From Jaenimonas drosophilae (Eukaryota > Euglenozoa > Kinetoplastea > Trypanosomatida > Trypanosomatidae), in the NCBI GenBank assembly GCA_030849065.1, contig JASAON010001631.1:1-64000 (forward strand): a stretch of 64,000 nucleotides of DNA, given 5' to 3'. The stretch's first letter is position 1. Each line of letters begins with the position of its first letter. The notes below the pieces were generated by a model that searched no databases, had not been told where the DNA came from, and saw nothing but the letters and a program-made list of their open reading frames with translations. Positions 1 through 10,041 of this stretch are shown here, piece by piece. The position numbers and the translations under genes were made by a program.

Positions 1-1
1 G

Positions 2-106
2 CGTGGTGCGGGTGATACGAGCAACTTTGAGAAGTACCCGGATAGCCCCGTAGATCGTGGAGCTGGACTGACCGCAGCACAGCAAGCTGAATTCCGCACC
101 TTTTGA
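2..106 (+). CDS. 3' end of a PKA-like AGC kinase catalytic subunit (partial)
   Basis: The first 34 codons of the window are open in frame 2 and end in TGA at 104-106. The residues have the layout of a protein kinase A catalytic-subunit tail: a GDTSNF-E-K-YPDS block, then a short Gly/Ala linker, then a final F-x-x-F hydrophobic motif (E-F-R-T-F) directly at the stop. In the AGC family the C-tail wraps over the small lobe and the terminal F-x-x-F docks in its hydrophobic pocket; ending exactly at that motif is typical of PKA rather than of PKB or S6K. The kinase core lies outside the window to the left, so activity and isoform cannot be judged. It runs in the same direction as everything else here. 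The call rests on a short stretch, so family assignment is good but not certain. Confidence 0.72.
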   Translation, partial: RGAGDTSNFEKYPDSPVDRGAGLTAAQQAEFRTF

Positions 107-2475
107 TGTGTAAACGCTGTAATGGATCTTCATGTTGTGTGCTGTGAGTTTCGAAAACGTGCGTGGATGGGAGAGGAGGGTTCCCTTGCTGGCCAGTGTT
201 TGAGCAAAACCTTCAAAGTATTCTTGGGGCTGCTCTCTCTCCGATGGCAAGTGAGTTCCCATATTGAACGCTCACCAGAGTAGGGTAATGGCGCGTCTTC
301 ATGAATCGTTGGTTGAGAAGGCTGCTTCTACGCTGGGTGATTGGCCCGACAGCAAAGATTCTCTTTTATTTGTTGTTTCAGTATCGACGTCCTCCGAATA
401 GTATGAAGAGACCATGTATAGCATTCCCTCCCCACTGCGATCTATTTTTTTTTCTTTTTGTTGTTGCTGTTGCTGTTGAATATGGTGATGATTGCGATGC
501 TCGTGATTGTTGGAGGCGGTGCCTGCAGCTATCACCGCAAAAGGAGCTCTCTGCTTGGTGTTGTGGTTGTGGCGGATTTAAGGGAAGGTGGCCATCACAA
601 CGCATCGCGGCCATGGGCTCAGCCATCTCTCAGGCTGTGGCCTAAATCTGGGAGTGAAGGTGGGCGTCCTGTTGATACTTGGATGATGTGGCGTGCTTTC
701 TGAAGCTTTTGAAATGGAGCGGCGCCGCTCCCTCTTTGGTTAGGCACTTCGTTCCGAAGTATCATCATCATCATTTCAATGCTCCCCGTCTTGGTTCTTC
801 ACGTTGTTCACTGGTTGTTTTGTTGGATTGCTTGTTTTTTGATCTTTTGTGTGCTCTACGGAACGTTCGCCACCATCCAGCCACACTTCTACTAGAATAA
901 AAAAACACCCCCGCCCCTCCCCCCCCCCCCAAACACACACTCACACATACATCTTTCGAGAGCTTGACGGCGTGCGGTCATTAGTTCTGAGGGGATGGAG
1001 TTCAGGTGTTCAACGGAACGCCAACACTCAGACGATGTTCATCATGGATGGCATCGATGTACTGTACGGCCTCAGTTTCTTCTACCTCTTCCTTTGCCTA
1101 TGCTAGCCTCACCACTTCCCTGACTCTATTTCAGCAATGGAACAGAGTCTGGGTCTTGGGTGTGGCTGATGCCTCCGTGCATGATTCTCTCTTGGCATGT
1201 GTGCGTGCTTGCGCGTTGCATGATGTGCGCCAAGAAACTTCCGCGGTAGCCCGAGGTGGACCGTGCCTGCCGTACCAGAAGATGTTCTTGGAAAGCCGCG
1301 CCACAGATACCACCGCCAATCTGGCTTCTGATGTGCAGCAAACAGTGGGCTACTTGGAGACGCCATAATTTCATGTGATTCATTTTGATTCATTTTTTTT
1401 TTCATCTACCTGTTTTCCTAATGTCTGTGGCGGTCGCGTGTTTCTTGATTCTTCATTTTTCTTTTGGTGATGCAGAGCTCCATCGTGTACCATTTATGTA
1501 AACGGAATGCAGCAGGGGGGCATATATATGATGGATGTGGTGAGCTCGGTCTCGTACCCGTCCGTGTGTGGGACCTTTGACCTCGTCGGTGCGCCACCCC
1601 TCCCCTGCCATCACTCAAACCGCATGTTCTGAAGGGGCGCCATGAGTAGACGAAATCAATACCTTTGCTGCATAAGCAACAAAACAACACCAACAAACAA
1701 CAGGCATGTGAGAGTACATCACTCGATGGGATGAGTTGTACTTGTTTCATCTCGTAGTCCAGTTGTGGGCGAAGGAGGTTGAAGACGTGTTCCGTTGATC
1801 CTGGTGTTATTGCGAAGGGACGTTGCAGCATAATCAAATCCGCACCGTCGCCAAGCAATCATCATTTGGTTTCTCATCTATCCATCAACAACAACAAAAA
1901 AACAGAAGAGCTCTCCCCGCCTTTGCATCTCCTCCGGGGATGATGAAACCACTCATCGCATGAGAAAAGCGTACGCCAGCGCGTACCAGTTTCTGTACCC
2001 GTGAGAGCTGCTTGGTGGGGTGAACATGCACAACGATGACCTCCATTGCGGAGCCATCGAACAGTGTTTTCTTGTTTTATTATTATTTGATGGGCTCCTT
2101 CAGTGGCGTCTTTTGATTTCTGCGGTGTTGGAGGTTGTGAGGTCCAGATTTGTGCACTGAAAACGGAGTGCTTATTCTACAATACCAGTGGTGCATGAGT
2201 GATGAGATAGGCATGCCTGGAGGAATGTGCTTATTTTTCATTCATGGATGTTTTGTGAACGCGAGTACGGATCCTCATCTTCTCTCCTCTTGTTTTGTCT
2301 GTGCTGTAGGAGTGCATCTTCGATCATCGTTGTTGGACTTGGCTCAGGAGCAACCCCAACATAGTCCTTTTGTGTGTTCTTCCTGCCCCTCCACTAACGA
2401 ACGTGCGAGATACGTCAGCGGCACGGCGGCCACCACACAACATACCAACAACCAACAACAACAACCACGCAAAAG
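107..2475 (+). other. Gene-poor stretch between PKA tail and Rab7
   Basis: 2.4 kb without a convincing gene. It has T-rich and GTT/GCT-repeat tracts near 447-480, a run of 12 C at 919-930 followed by CA-rich sequence, and many short open frames on both strands that match no family I know. The longest ATG-initiated + frame with ordinary-looking composition is 1048-1368 (106 aa). A minus frame at 1418-1858 is also open. Neither is called. It may be a long 3' UTR plus spacer, or hold an unrecognised non-coding gene. Confidence 0.4.
919..930. repeat. Poly-C run, 12 nt
   Basis: Twelve consecutive C, followed by CA-rich simple sequence, inside the first gene-poor gap. Prone to sequencing length error. 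Confidence 0.9.
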
Positions 2476-3180
2476 ATGGCACCAAAGCGTCAGCTGCTGA
2501 AGGTGATTATTCTGGGTGATAGCGGAACAGGTAAGACCTCTTTGATGAACCGCTACATGCTGCAGAAGTTTGATAACCGGTACAAGGCCACGATTGGGGC
2601 CGACTTCTTAGCCAGGGATATTGAGGTGAATGGGCAGCTTGTGCGGCTGCAGATTTGGGATACAGCGGGGCAGGAGCGCTATCAATCGCTGGGCTCCGCC
2701 TTCTTTCGTGGTGCGGATGCGTGCATCTTAGTCTTTGACGTCACCCAGCAGGAATCCTTTGCCCACATCAGTTCCTGGCTGGATGAGTTCAGCATTCAAG
2801 CCGGACGACGCGATTGTGTGCTGCTTGGCAACAAGATTGACTTGGTTGAGAACCGCCAGGTGGCCACCAAGACGGTGGAGGCGTGGTGCTCGCGGCAAAA
2901 TGCCAGCAGCGATTCCGGCACAACGGATGGAGAGATTAAGTACTATGAGACCTCCGCCAAGGATAATACCGGGGTGGAGGAGGCCTTCTTGGCGGTGGCG
3001 GCCGCCGCGCTGGAGAAGAAGTCCGCCGCCCCTGCCGAGGTGCTGCCACCTACTCTCAATCTGAACCAACCGCGTGTAGATGCACACAACATGGGCGGTG
3101 GCGAGGCTGGCGCGGGTGGGGCGACCGGCGCGGCGAGTGGTCCTGGTGCTTCACCCATGGCCTCAACCTGCGCCTGTTAG
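2476..3180 (+). CDS. RAB7: Rab7-type small GTPase
   Basis: 234-aa Ras-superfamily GTPase, clearly of the Rab7 branch, which controls late-endosome/lysosome traffic. Visible motifs: P-loop GDSGTGKT (residues 14-21), switch I with the Rab7-typical YKATIGADF block (37-44), WDTAGQE (61-67) with the catalytic Gln, GNKID (118-122) and ETSAK (158-162). The C-terminus ends Cys-Ala-Cys, a C-x-C double geranylgeranylation site. Two oddities: the segment before GNKID is a few residues shorter than in animal Rab7, and the hypervariable tail (about 176-231) is unusually long and Gly/Ala-rich instead of acidic/polar. The ATG at 2476 directly opens the conserved N-terminus. It is the first full gene after a long spacer. 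Confidence 0.95.
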   Translation: MAPKRQLLKVIILGDSGTGKTSLMNRYMLQKFDNRYKATIGADFLARDIEVNGQLVRLQIWDTAGQERYQSLGSAFFRGADACILVFDVTQQESFAHISSWLDEFSIQAGRRDCVLLGNKIDLVENRQVATKTVEAWCSRQNASSDSGTTDGEIKYYETSAKDNTGVEEAFLAVAAAALEKKSAAPAEVLPPTLNLNQPRVDAHNMGGGEAGAGGATGAASGPGASPMASTCAC

Positions 3181-3980
3181 CCCCATATGGGGTGGTGGTT
3201 GTGTGCATGGGTGATGAGCACCACGCGGAAACCAAGCAAACGGATAAGAAGAAGCCAACGCTGCATGCTTTGGAGGGGGAGGGTGGTGTGGCTGGTACGT
3301 ATCGTCATCTAGGCCGATGTGTTCCTTCTCTGCGGATTAACTAGTACGCGCTTTTTCCAGAGCTCCACGAGTCCTCCTACTGCGGATGATGATGAAAAAA
3401 AAGAAGACATGAAACAGTAGCATCAACGCACTTCTTGGTACATCATCATCCAATATCAATGCTGCCCGTAGTTCCTTGGTGCCAAGTCAAACGTACGATT
3501 TGCGTCTCAAAGTTTGTTCCTTTGTTCATTTTTCACACCCTTCACCCCCCCCCAAAAAAAAAACCTTGTCTTTCGCATATGACGCAGACGGAACTGAGAA
3601 TGGAGTGCGAGGCCGACCGATTATACTTTTTCAGCGGTCATTGGAATCGAGCAAGAGCAACATAGAGAGAAAAAAAACGTGCCTCTCTCTTATTTCTCGC
3701 TCCGCGTGTGGTGCGACCATGCTTCGCATGCCTTGTATTTACACACACTCGCACACTGACATATACATGAACGACACACTCACACAGGCACACCAACCAG
3801 CACGGTGAACCACACACATGTGCCATTGACGTCATGCTTAACTCTACCTTCTTTACCTGTCTTGTGTTTGACTTCATACTTGATGGTGTTCTCTCTAGCT
3901 CCTGTAGTACTTGTGGGCCGTTACCCCAAATTCAGTTGACGCATACGACTTATACGACAGATTATTTTTCTTGTTGCGCC
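3181..3980 (+). other. Spacer with likely splice acceptor near 3898
   Basis: Contains CA-repeat sequence around 3740-3800 and a pyrimidine-rich run ending in AG at 3897-3898, 82 nt before the hydrolase ATG at 3981. An in-frame ATG at 3834 lies upstream of this AG, so it would be removed if that site is used. No gene seen. Confidence 0.45.
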
Positions 3981-5048
3981 ATGAGCCTACTTGCCAGCTT
4001 GTTTACTTGGGTGTGGGTGTTCTGTGGCGTACTCGCTGCTACTCTCTATGCGCTCGGTGTATACTACAAGGACCAACAGGCGGCCATGCTCTATCATCCA
4101 GAGATGCCAGAAGGCAGCATTGGTACATGCGATTCACCGGTTGAGCTTCGTATTCCCTTCTCGGAGGAGGTATCGATCAAGACCTCTGACGGGGTAAATC
4201 TTCGTGGATTCATGTTGTGGCCATCTGCTGCTGCACAAGGTGGCGCTTCCTCCCGCCCACCATCGTCGGAATCCGCACGTGAGCAGCTCACCCCCTCCTC
4301 CAGCCCTGGCAGCACCTCCTCTCTACAGACGCCCGTCTTGATTTACTTTCACGGCAATGCAGGCAATGTTGGCCACCGTATTCCTGTAGCACAACTACTC
4401 GCCTCACAGGTGGGCTGCGCCGTGTTGATGATGGATTATCGAGGCTTTGGCTGCAGTGATGCTGCCACCATCAACCAAGTTGGTCTTGAACGTGATGGCC
4501 AAGCGTGCATCGACCACGTCTGGTCTGACCGACGTATTGCTCGTGATCGGATTGTGTTGATGGGGACGAGCTTAGGTGGTGCGGTGGTGGCCCAACTTGC
4601 CTCGAAACCACACAACTTTCATCGCGTTCATGCCATCATTCTAGAAAACACATTCACCTCGATTAGTGATGAGGTGGCGGACTTGTTTCGCATCCACGCA
4701 CCACACATTGTGGGCGTGCGGTGCTTCGCTCCTCTCTACTTCCTCTTCATGTATGTGATTAAGCCTCTGGTGCTCCAACTGCGGTGGAGGAGCATCGACG
4801 TGATTGGTCAGATTCGCGCGCCCATCCTCTTTTTATCCGGTGGGAAGGATGAGCTGGTTCCTCCAACACACATGCAGCAGCTGCACAAACGTGCGTTGAG
4901 GCGCGAGCGCGTGGCAACAGAGTTTAAGCTCTTCCCCGATGGCACACACAACGACTTGGCCACCTTTCCGTGGTACGGCAAAGTCATTCACAGCTTCTTG
5001 GATGCAACACAAATGGAGATGGCTGCTGAACCAGGTGAGGTGGTCTAA
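3981..5048 (+). CDS. Membrane-anchored alpha/beta hydrolase (Bem46/ABHD13-ABHD17 type)
   Basis: 355-aa serine hydrolase. From this start, residues about 4-25 form one hydrophobic N-terminal anchor; the alpha/beta-hydrolase fold follows. Seen: oxyanion-type HGNAGN block at about 124-129, nucleophile elbow G-T-S-L-G-G with Ser197, acid in GGKDELVPP (Asp290) and base in DGTHND (His323), so the catalytic triad is complete. A Ser/Pro-rich insertion sits at about 85-115. Family members include yeast Bem46 and the animal ABHD13/ABHD17 proteins, some of which remove palmitate from proteins; substrate here is unknown. The frame is open to an ATG at 3834, but a pyrimidine-AG at 3898 and the clean hydrophobic anchor favour 3981. 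Neighbours are Rab7 and an RNA helicase, with no obvious functional link. Confidence 0.86.
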   Translation: MSLLASLFTWVWVFCGVLAATLYALGVYYKDQQAAMLYHPEMPEGSIGTCDSPVELRIPFSEEVSIKTSDGVNLRGFMLWPSAAAQGGASSRPPSSESAREQLTPSSSPGSTSSLQTPVLIYFHGNAGNVGHRIPVAQLLASQVGCAVLMMDYRGFGCSDAATINQVGLERDGQACIDHVWSDRRIARDRIVLMGTSLGGAVVAQLASKPHNFHRVHAIILENTFTSISDEVADLFRIHAPHIVGVRCFAPLYFLFMYVIKPLVLQLRWRSIDVIGQIRAPILFLSGGKDELVPPTHMQQLHKRALRRERVATEFKLFPDGTHNDLATFPWYGKVIHSFLDATQMEMAAEPGEVV

Positions 5049-5360
5049 AGAAGAAGTAGTAGGTGGCGTGCAGTTGTGGGGGTAGGAATGAGCCTGGCGC
5101 GGAGAGAGAGAGTGATCCATCATTGTTCTCATCTAATCTCCCTACCTATGTGCCATCCATTGGCGTGGAGTTGGTCTCGTGAACGTTTCTTCACGAATGG
5201 AATCAAGGAAGCCCAGTGGCATCTCTTGGTGAAGAACAATACGCGCTTCATTCATCTACCTTCTCTTCTCCTCACTCTATTCATCTTGTGCTGGTGTAGA
5301 TCTGTGTTCGTCTGTGTTTGTGTGTGTACGCCTCCTTAGTGAGTTAGTGCCACTCTAGCC
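5049..5360 (+). other. Short spacer with acceptor at 5299
   Basis: Pyrimidine-rich from about 5258, ending in AG at 5298-5299, then a GT repeat (about 5308-5327) in what would be the helicase 5' UTR. No gene. Confidence 0.5.
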
Positions 5361-7460
5361 ATGACGAGCTCAGCACCTAATGCGTGGGCCAACATGAAGG
5401 GCGCCAAGCTCAGTGAAGTCAGCAAGGCCTTCATTTCAGATTGCCTGCACTACCCAACCATGGCCCCTGTGCAGGCACGTGCCATCCCACTTCTTCTCTC
5501 CAACTATGACATCGTCGTGGAGGCCATCACCGGCAGTGGCAAGACCCTTGCCTACCTCATCCCCATGATGGAGATGCTGCTTCGTCCACGATGTGTGGAG
5601 GCGGTACGCACGCATCGCAACGCCGTCTGTGCCGTGATTGTACTCCCATCCCGTGAGCTCGCGCAGCAGGTGTTCCAAGTGGTGAAGAAGATGATGCTCT
5701 TCCTGCAGCATGACTACAAGGGCAGCGGCAGCTCCACCTGGCCCAACTACTCCTACCAGTGCTTCATTGGTGGCCGTGCGCTCCAGCTCGATGTGGATGA
5801 CTTTCAGAATAAGGGCGGCAACGTCTTGGTGGGTACCCCAGGACGTTTGTACGAGCTCCTCGTTTCTAGCAAGCATGCGGAGCTCTTCCACCTTGGTGGG
5901 CTGGAGCTGCTCATTCTAGATGAGGCAGATAAGCTCCTCGAGTTTGGCTTCAAGGCCAAGCTCGATGCGCTCCTCAAGCGTCTTCCTAAGCAGCGACGCA
6001 CAGGCCTCTTCAGCGCTACACAAACGAAGGAGCTCGCGGATATTGCGCGCGCCGGCATGCGCAACCCTGTTTCAGTTACGGTGCGGGTGAGCTCGTTGAA
6101 CTCCGCCGCCACCGACTCCGCCAAGCCACAAATTCCCGAGCAGCTCACTAACTACGTTGCCTTCTCCAAGACCTCTGAAAAGCTTGATCTTCTCATTGAT
6201 TTTCTGCACAAACACCGCGAGGAAAAGGTGATTGTGTACGCCATGACCTGCGCAAGCGTGGATTGGCTCTACGAGGCTCTCAAGACGGTGCTACTCAAGG
6301 ACGATGGTGAGCACATCTTCTCTCTGCATGGCCAAATGAAGATGGAACAACGCCAAAAGATTCACAAAATCGTAACGAAGCGTTCACGTGTGGTGCTCGT
6401 GTGCACCGATGTGGCTGCACGTGGCCTTGATATTCCTGAGGTTGGCATTGTGGTGCAGTTTGATGCCCCGGTAGATCCCCAAACCTTCATTCATCGTATC
6501 GGACGTACCGCACGCATGGGGAGGTCGGGCATGAGCTTGATCATGTTAACGCCACAAGAGCTGGAGTACGTGGCCTTCATGAAGCTGCAGAACGTACCCT
6601 TGAGCCCGCTGGATGAGGAGCGCGATAGCGTCGAGGCGGCTCAGACGGCAGCGGAACAAATCAGCGCCCGACGTACGATGATGAGCTCCCAACACAATGA
6701 TCGGCGCAAATCCATTCATCAAGCACACCGTGAGAAGCAGCTCTCGAGGAAGGAGCGGCGCGATCAACTGCGGGCGGAACACGAGGCCAAGCTCAGCGGC
6801 AACAACCTCCGCATGAAGAACAAGAAGGAGGTATTGGGTGATGTCTGTGAGAGCCCATCAATCTTGGCCCTGCGACGGGAGGGCATGAAGAATGAGAAGC
6901 TGTTGCAGCTCGCCACGCGTGCCTTCGTCTCCTTTATTCGTGCCTACAAGGAACATGAGTGCCGCTACATCTTCCAGCTTCAGCTCATTGATTTGACGGA
7001 CCTCACGCACGGTTTTGGTCTTTTCAAGGTTCCCAACTGTGGAGAGATCAAGCGCATGAACATCCTGCGTATTCCTCTGCAGGATGAGTTTGCCCCGGCG
7101 TTGGAGGCGCTGCGGGTGAAGGTGCAGGAAAAGCGCCAACGTGAAGCGGAGGAGCGTGAGAAGGCGGCGGCAGAGGAGGAGGAGGAGCTTGCCTCCAAGA
7201 AGCACCGCACCGAGCGCAATGAAAAGCTCGAGGCTCTCAAGTACGTTAGCATGACGAAGTCGGAGCGCAGCCGTGCGTGGAAGCAGGCGGAGGTGGATGA
7301 GCTGCTCAAGGATAGCTACTACATCAAGAAGGAGCGTCGAGGGAAAGTGAATAAGCGGGTGGTGGATGAAAAGATGGGCGTAGATGCCATTGAGAACTCC
7401 TTCCTGAGCTCCAGAGAGCGCCAGCAGGCAAAGAAAACGCGCGAGACGAAGAAGAGGTGA
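5361..7460 (+). CDS. DDX55: DEAD-box RNA helicase, Spb4/DDX55 family
   Basis: 699-aa ATP-dependent RNA helicase. Both RecA-like domains are complete: motif I AITGSGKT (55-62), Ia PSREL (96-100), Ib TPGR (159-162), II DEAD (187-190), III SAT (218-220), then ARGLDIP (353-359) and HRIGRTAR (378-385). After the core comes the DUF4217-like extension with the LRxEGM-type region, followed by a charged coiled Lys/Arg/Glu C-terminus (about 590-699). This arrangement is that of Spb4 (yeast) and DDX55 (human), which remodel pre-60S ribosomal particles in the nucleolus. A roughly 25-residue insertion lies between motifs Ia and Ib. The ATG at 5361 opens a short N-terminus ahead of the Q-motif region, normal for the family. 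Related DDX18/DDX10 are less likely given the tail. Confidence 0.92.
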   Translation: MTSSAPNAWANMKGAKLSEVSKAFISDCLHYPTMAPVQARAIPLLLSNYDIVVEAITGSGKTLAYLIPMMEMLLRPRCVEAVRTHRNAVCAVIVLPSRELAQQVFQVVKKMMLFLQHDYKGSGSSTWPNYSYQCFIGGRALQLDVDDFQNKGGNVLVGTPGRLYELLVSSKHAELFHLGGLELLILDEADKLLEFGFKAKLDALLKRLPKQRRTGLFSATQTKELADIARAGMRNPVSVTVRVSSLNSAATDSAKPQIPEQLTNYVAFSKTSEKLDLLIDFLHKHREEKVIVYAMTCASVDWLYEALKTVLLKDDGEHIFSLHGQMKMEQRQKIHKIVTKRSRVVLVCTDVAARGLDIPEVGIVVQFDAPVDPQTFIHRIGRTARMGRSGMSLIMLTPQELEYVAFMKLQNVPLSPLDEERDSVEAAQTAAEQISARRTMMSSQHNDRRKSIHQAHREKQLSRKERRDQLRAEHEAKLSGNNLRMKNKKEVLGDVCESPSILALRREGMKNEKLLQLATRAFVSFIRAYKEHECRYIFQLQLIDLTDLTHGFGLFKVPNCGEIKRMNILRIPLQDEFAPALEALRVKVQEKRQREAEEREKAAAEEEEELASKKHRTERNEKLEALKYVSMTKSERSRAWKQAEVDELLKDSYYIKKERRGKVNKRVVDEKMGVDAIENSFLSSRERQQAKKTRETKKR

Positions 7461-7826
7461 GGCAGTTGATGAAGCAGCCACATTTTGTGCGGAGTCATGG
7501 TGATGGATTCATTCATTTATCCAACCAACCATGTGTGCTCAAGGGCTAAGAAACACTAACAACACCGTTTAAACAACCTTGTCTTTTGGTCTTGTGTGTT
7601 CACTAGTGCATCAGGAGCTACGTGTTGTGTGTGAGTTGGTATCACGTGAAATGATGCTATCTGTTCTCTTCCTTCTGTGTACCTTTTGTTTTTTTTATAG
7701 ATTGTTTGAGGCAGCAGGAAGGAGCTCGGGGCTGCACTTGCCACACCGCCCGCGGCCCACAAGTCGCCCAACACATCCTGTGCGGTTTTTTTTTCTTTTT
7801 TTTTTGTGTATTCATAGCTCCCACAC
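7461..7826 (+). other. Spacer before the J-protein gene
   Basis: No gene seen. Ends in a very long T/C tract described separately (7786-7817). Confidence 0.5.
7786..7817 (+). promoter_or_regulatory. Trans-splice acceptor: T-tract and AG
   Basis: About 20 almost uninterrupted pyrimidines and then a TAG at 7815-7817, only 9 nt before the ATG at 7827. It is a textbook kinetoplastid spliced-leader acceptor by position and composition. Confidence 0.7.
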
Positions 7827-8858
7827 ATGTTCAAGGACTACTACGGCATACTTGGGGTATCTCCCCATGCCTCCGGGGAGCAGATTAAGTTTGCCTACCG
7901 CAAGATGGCGCTTCTGTGCCATCCAGATCGTTTCGCCTCCACCAACGCCACAGAGACGAGCTATCTCTCCTCCTTCAATCAGCAACATAATCATCATGAT
8001 GCACATCATGGCTCCACGCTTCCGTCGGGCAGCTCACCTTCTGTGGTTTTGGAAGCAGACGCGCCCTCCTCCCCACTGCCCTTCACGGAGGTGCAGGAGG
8101 CCTACGAGGTACTCAGTGAAGTTGCTCGACGCTACTTATACGATTTGAACTACAATGAGATGCGCCAACAACAACAACGTGTGATGGAGGAAATGGAGCG
8201 GCGTCAGCGTGAAAATGAACGATTGGCGCAGCTCGAGATGGAACGCGAGCGCCACCGTGTGCTGCTTCAGCAGGAACAATTAGCCAAGACCTCCACCGCG
8301 GTGTTGGATCCGCATAGCTCATTTAGTATGCAGGCGGCAGAGAGAACGGTGAAGGTGAGTGAGATGACGAAGGAAGCTGGGATGAAGTCGGCGCGTGGCC
8401 AGAAGGAGAAGGCTCGTGCAGAGGTGCCCGCGGAGCGCCGCGTGGAGGAGATGGCACCGGCTGGAGCAGGAATGAGCCACAGCAGCGGCAGTGATGGAGC
8501 TGAGGCCACACAAACACTAGAAGAGCGGCAGGTACCTCCGCAACCACCACCGTTTAGACGGACCACGAAGAAGAAGAAGGTGGCAGCACCGCGCCCATCT
8601 CCTCCGTTGGAGGTGAAGGGCCGCCGACCGAGCAAAACTCCGGGTCATTTGCCATCGATTCATCCCGCCCGCGTGTTGGATCTGAGCTTCGATCCAAACA
8701 CAACCGCGAGCGTTCAACGTGGCTACCCAATGATGAGTGCGGCTGCGATGGGGCTGCCCTCCGACTACTTCGTCAAGCGGTCCTTTGATCGCACGATGCG
8801 TGTGTTTTTTCCCAATGAGCAGGCCATGCTAGGTGGCCTCTCGCCCTACGCACCGTAA
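7827..8858 (+). CDS. J-domain (DnaJ-like) co-chaperone with split J domain
   Basis: 343 aa. The N-terminus starts almost at once with a J domain (DYYGILGV at 4-11, HPD at 32-34), the module that stimulates Hsp70 ATPase. Helices II and III are separated by a His/Ser/Pro-rich insertion of about 50 residues (about 38-88) before the FTEVQEAYEVLS helix. A Gln/Glu/Arg-rich coiled coil follows (about 110-155), then a low-complexity Lys/Pro-rich middle and a short ordered C-terminal segment. There is no Gly/Phe region, zinc finger or client-binding domain, so this is a type III J protein. Partner and location cannot be inferred. The start is fixed by the acceptor just upstream. Confidence 0.92.
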   Translation: MFKDYYGILGVSPHASGEQIKFAYRKMALLCHPDRFASTNATETSYLSSFNQQHNHHDAHHGSTLPSGSSPSVVLEADAPSSPLPFTEVQEAYEVLSEVARRYLYDLNYNEMRQQQQRVMEEMERRQRENERLAQLEMERERHRVLLQQEQLAKTSTAVLDPHSSFSMQAAERTVKVSEMTKEAGMKSARGQKEKARAEVPAERRVEEMAPAGAGMSHSSGSDGAEATQTLEERQVPPQPPPFRRTTKKKKVAAPRPSPPLEVKGRRPSKTPGHLPSIHPARVLDLSFDPNTTASVQRGYPMMSAAAMGLPSDYFVKRSFDRTMRVFFPNEQAMLGGLSPYAP

Positions 8859-9325
8859 GTTGTGGTACGTTGTGTGTTGCGTGAAGTTGGTTGGTGATGG
8901 TGGTGATGGTGGAAGATGATTTGCGCTTTTCCATGTTTCTTCCCCAGACGATGAACAGTATCTGGATATGGTACTGCACTCTGAAGATGAACGAGGTTGT
9001 GGGAAGTGTTTGATGATGCTGGTGTTGGTGTGGCTCCAGGTTTGTTCCCCATTCATCGTTGTGATGAGGCGGCAGACAGCAATGATGATGAAGAATGGCG
9101 TGGGGGCCACCGCTTGTTCATGTACTGTATAGCTCTGCTGCGCACTGTTTGACGCACACAAGCAAAAAAAAACCCACGCACACACTTAACGTGTCCTAGC
9201 AACATCTTGTGGAGGTCTTGTTGTAGATGTAGCTCCTCATTCATGCAGCCTTGTTGTTCTCCCATCTTCTCTCTTCCAAGGCTGTTTTTTTTCCTCCTTC
9301 GTTCTGGTTTACGAAGTGAGAAGTG
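8859..9325 (+). other. Spacer, no gene seen
   Basis: Contains GATGGTG imperfect repeats (about 8893-8912) and a T/C tract near 9283-9300 followed by AG at 9315-9316, shortly before the next ATG. Confidence 0.4.
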
Positions 9326-9682
9326 ATGGCGGATCATGAAGTGACGGCCAAGGACGCGGAGGATATTGCGTTCATCAACCGCCACTTGGGATCTGCGGTG
9401 AGTTTGCATGCGTGGATCACCAACACCTTGCGATCTGATTCATCATGTGCTGGAGGTGATGGTGAGATGGACGCTGACTTCTCCACATCTGTGGTGCTGC
9501 GCGACGATACGCAGGCGTATCTTCGTGATGTGCTGCATCGCTGCTCTACGCAGATTGCGCTCCGCCGGCAGATTCGCAATGGCATGAGCCTTCAGCTGCT
9601 CCACTGCCTCTGTGACGATGATTGCCGAGAGGATTTTGTGCGGGTGGCTGCCAGCCCGTGCTTTGCTGCTGCATCCTTGTGA
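9326..9682 (+). CDS. Small hypothetical protein, 118 aa
   Basis: Not recognised. The frame starts at an ATG 10 nt after a pyrimidine-tract AG and encodes a soluble, mostly helical-looking acidic protein: an N-terminal segment with D/E/A-rich helix, an acidic low-complexity stretch at about 37-50, then a predicted helix rich in Arg and Leu (about 55-90) and a Cys/Ala C-terminus. No signal peptide, membrane segment or known motif. Its placement with an acceptor and coding-like composition, between a J-protein and a large kinase, argues that it is real, but short length leaves doubt. Confidence 0.55.
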   Translation: MADHEVTAKDAEDIAFINRHLGSAVSLHAWITNTLRSDSSCAGGDGEMDADFSTSVVLRDDTQAYLRDVLHRCSTQIALRRQIRNGMSLQLLHCLCDDDCREDFVRVAASPCFAAASL

Positions 9683-10041
9683 TGGGATTCATGCAATACA
9701 CACAACCAAACAACCACATCATCATGCTGAGGAGGTTGTTGTTGGAGATGTACCCATGCTCCACAACATTTTGTTTGCTTGGGCACATGAATCATTTTTT
9801 CTTCACTTCTGTTTTTTTTTTGGTTTGACGCTACCTAAGCGCAAGCAACAGAGACTCAGGAGCTGTGTGTGTGTGTGAGTGCAACGTGCTCTTCCAAGCC
9901 GTTGTGGTATGTGTGTGCTAAGTCCAACACATTCACACAACTTCTTCATCTTCATCAAACGGACGTGCGTCTTGCGCAGCAACAACACGTGTGCGGGGAT
10001 TTAATCTCCCACATTAGTTTCCGCCACCAACATCCATCTGG
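9683..10041 (+). other. Spacer, no gene seen
   Basis: T-tract near 9807-9823 and GT repeat near 9862-9878. A further AG at 10016-10017, 25 nt before the kinase ATG, follows a CT-rich stretch and is a candidate acceptor. Confidence 0.4.

Noticed and set aside
1048..1368. 106-aa ATG frame in the first gap
   Set aside because: No recognisable domain and a Ser/Thr/Cys-rich composition typical of random frames; no clear acceptor directly upstream.
1418..1858. Minus-strand 146-aa frame
   Set aside because: Opposite to the whole transcription unit, no family match and low-complexity flanks.
1978..2004. CAGTTTCTGTAC near 1989-2000, like the middle of the kinetoplastid spliced leader
   Set aside because: The flanks do not match the leader, no GT donor follows at the right distance and no U-run terminator is present, so it is probably chance.
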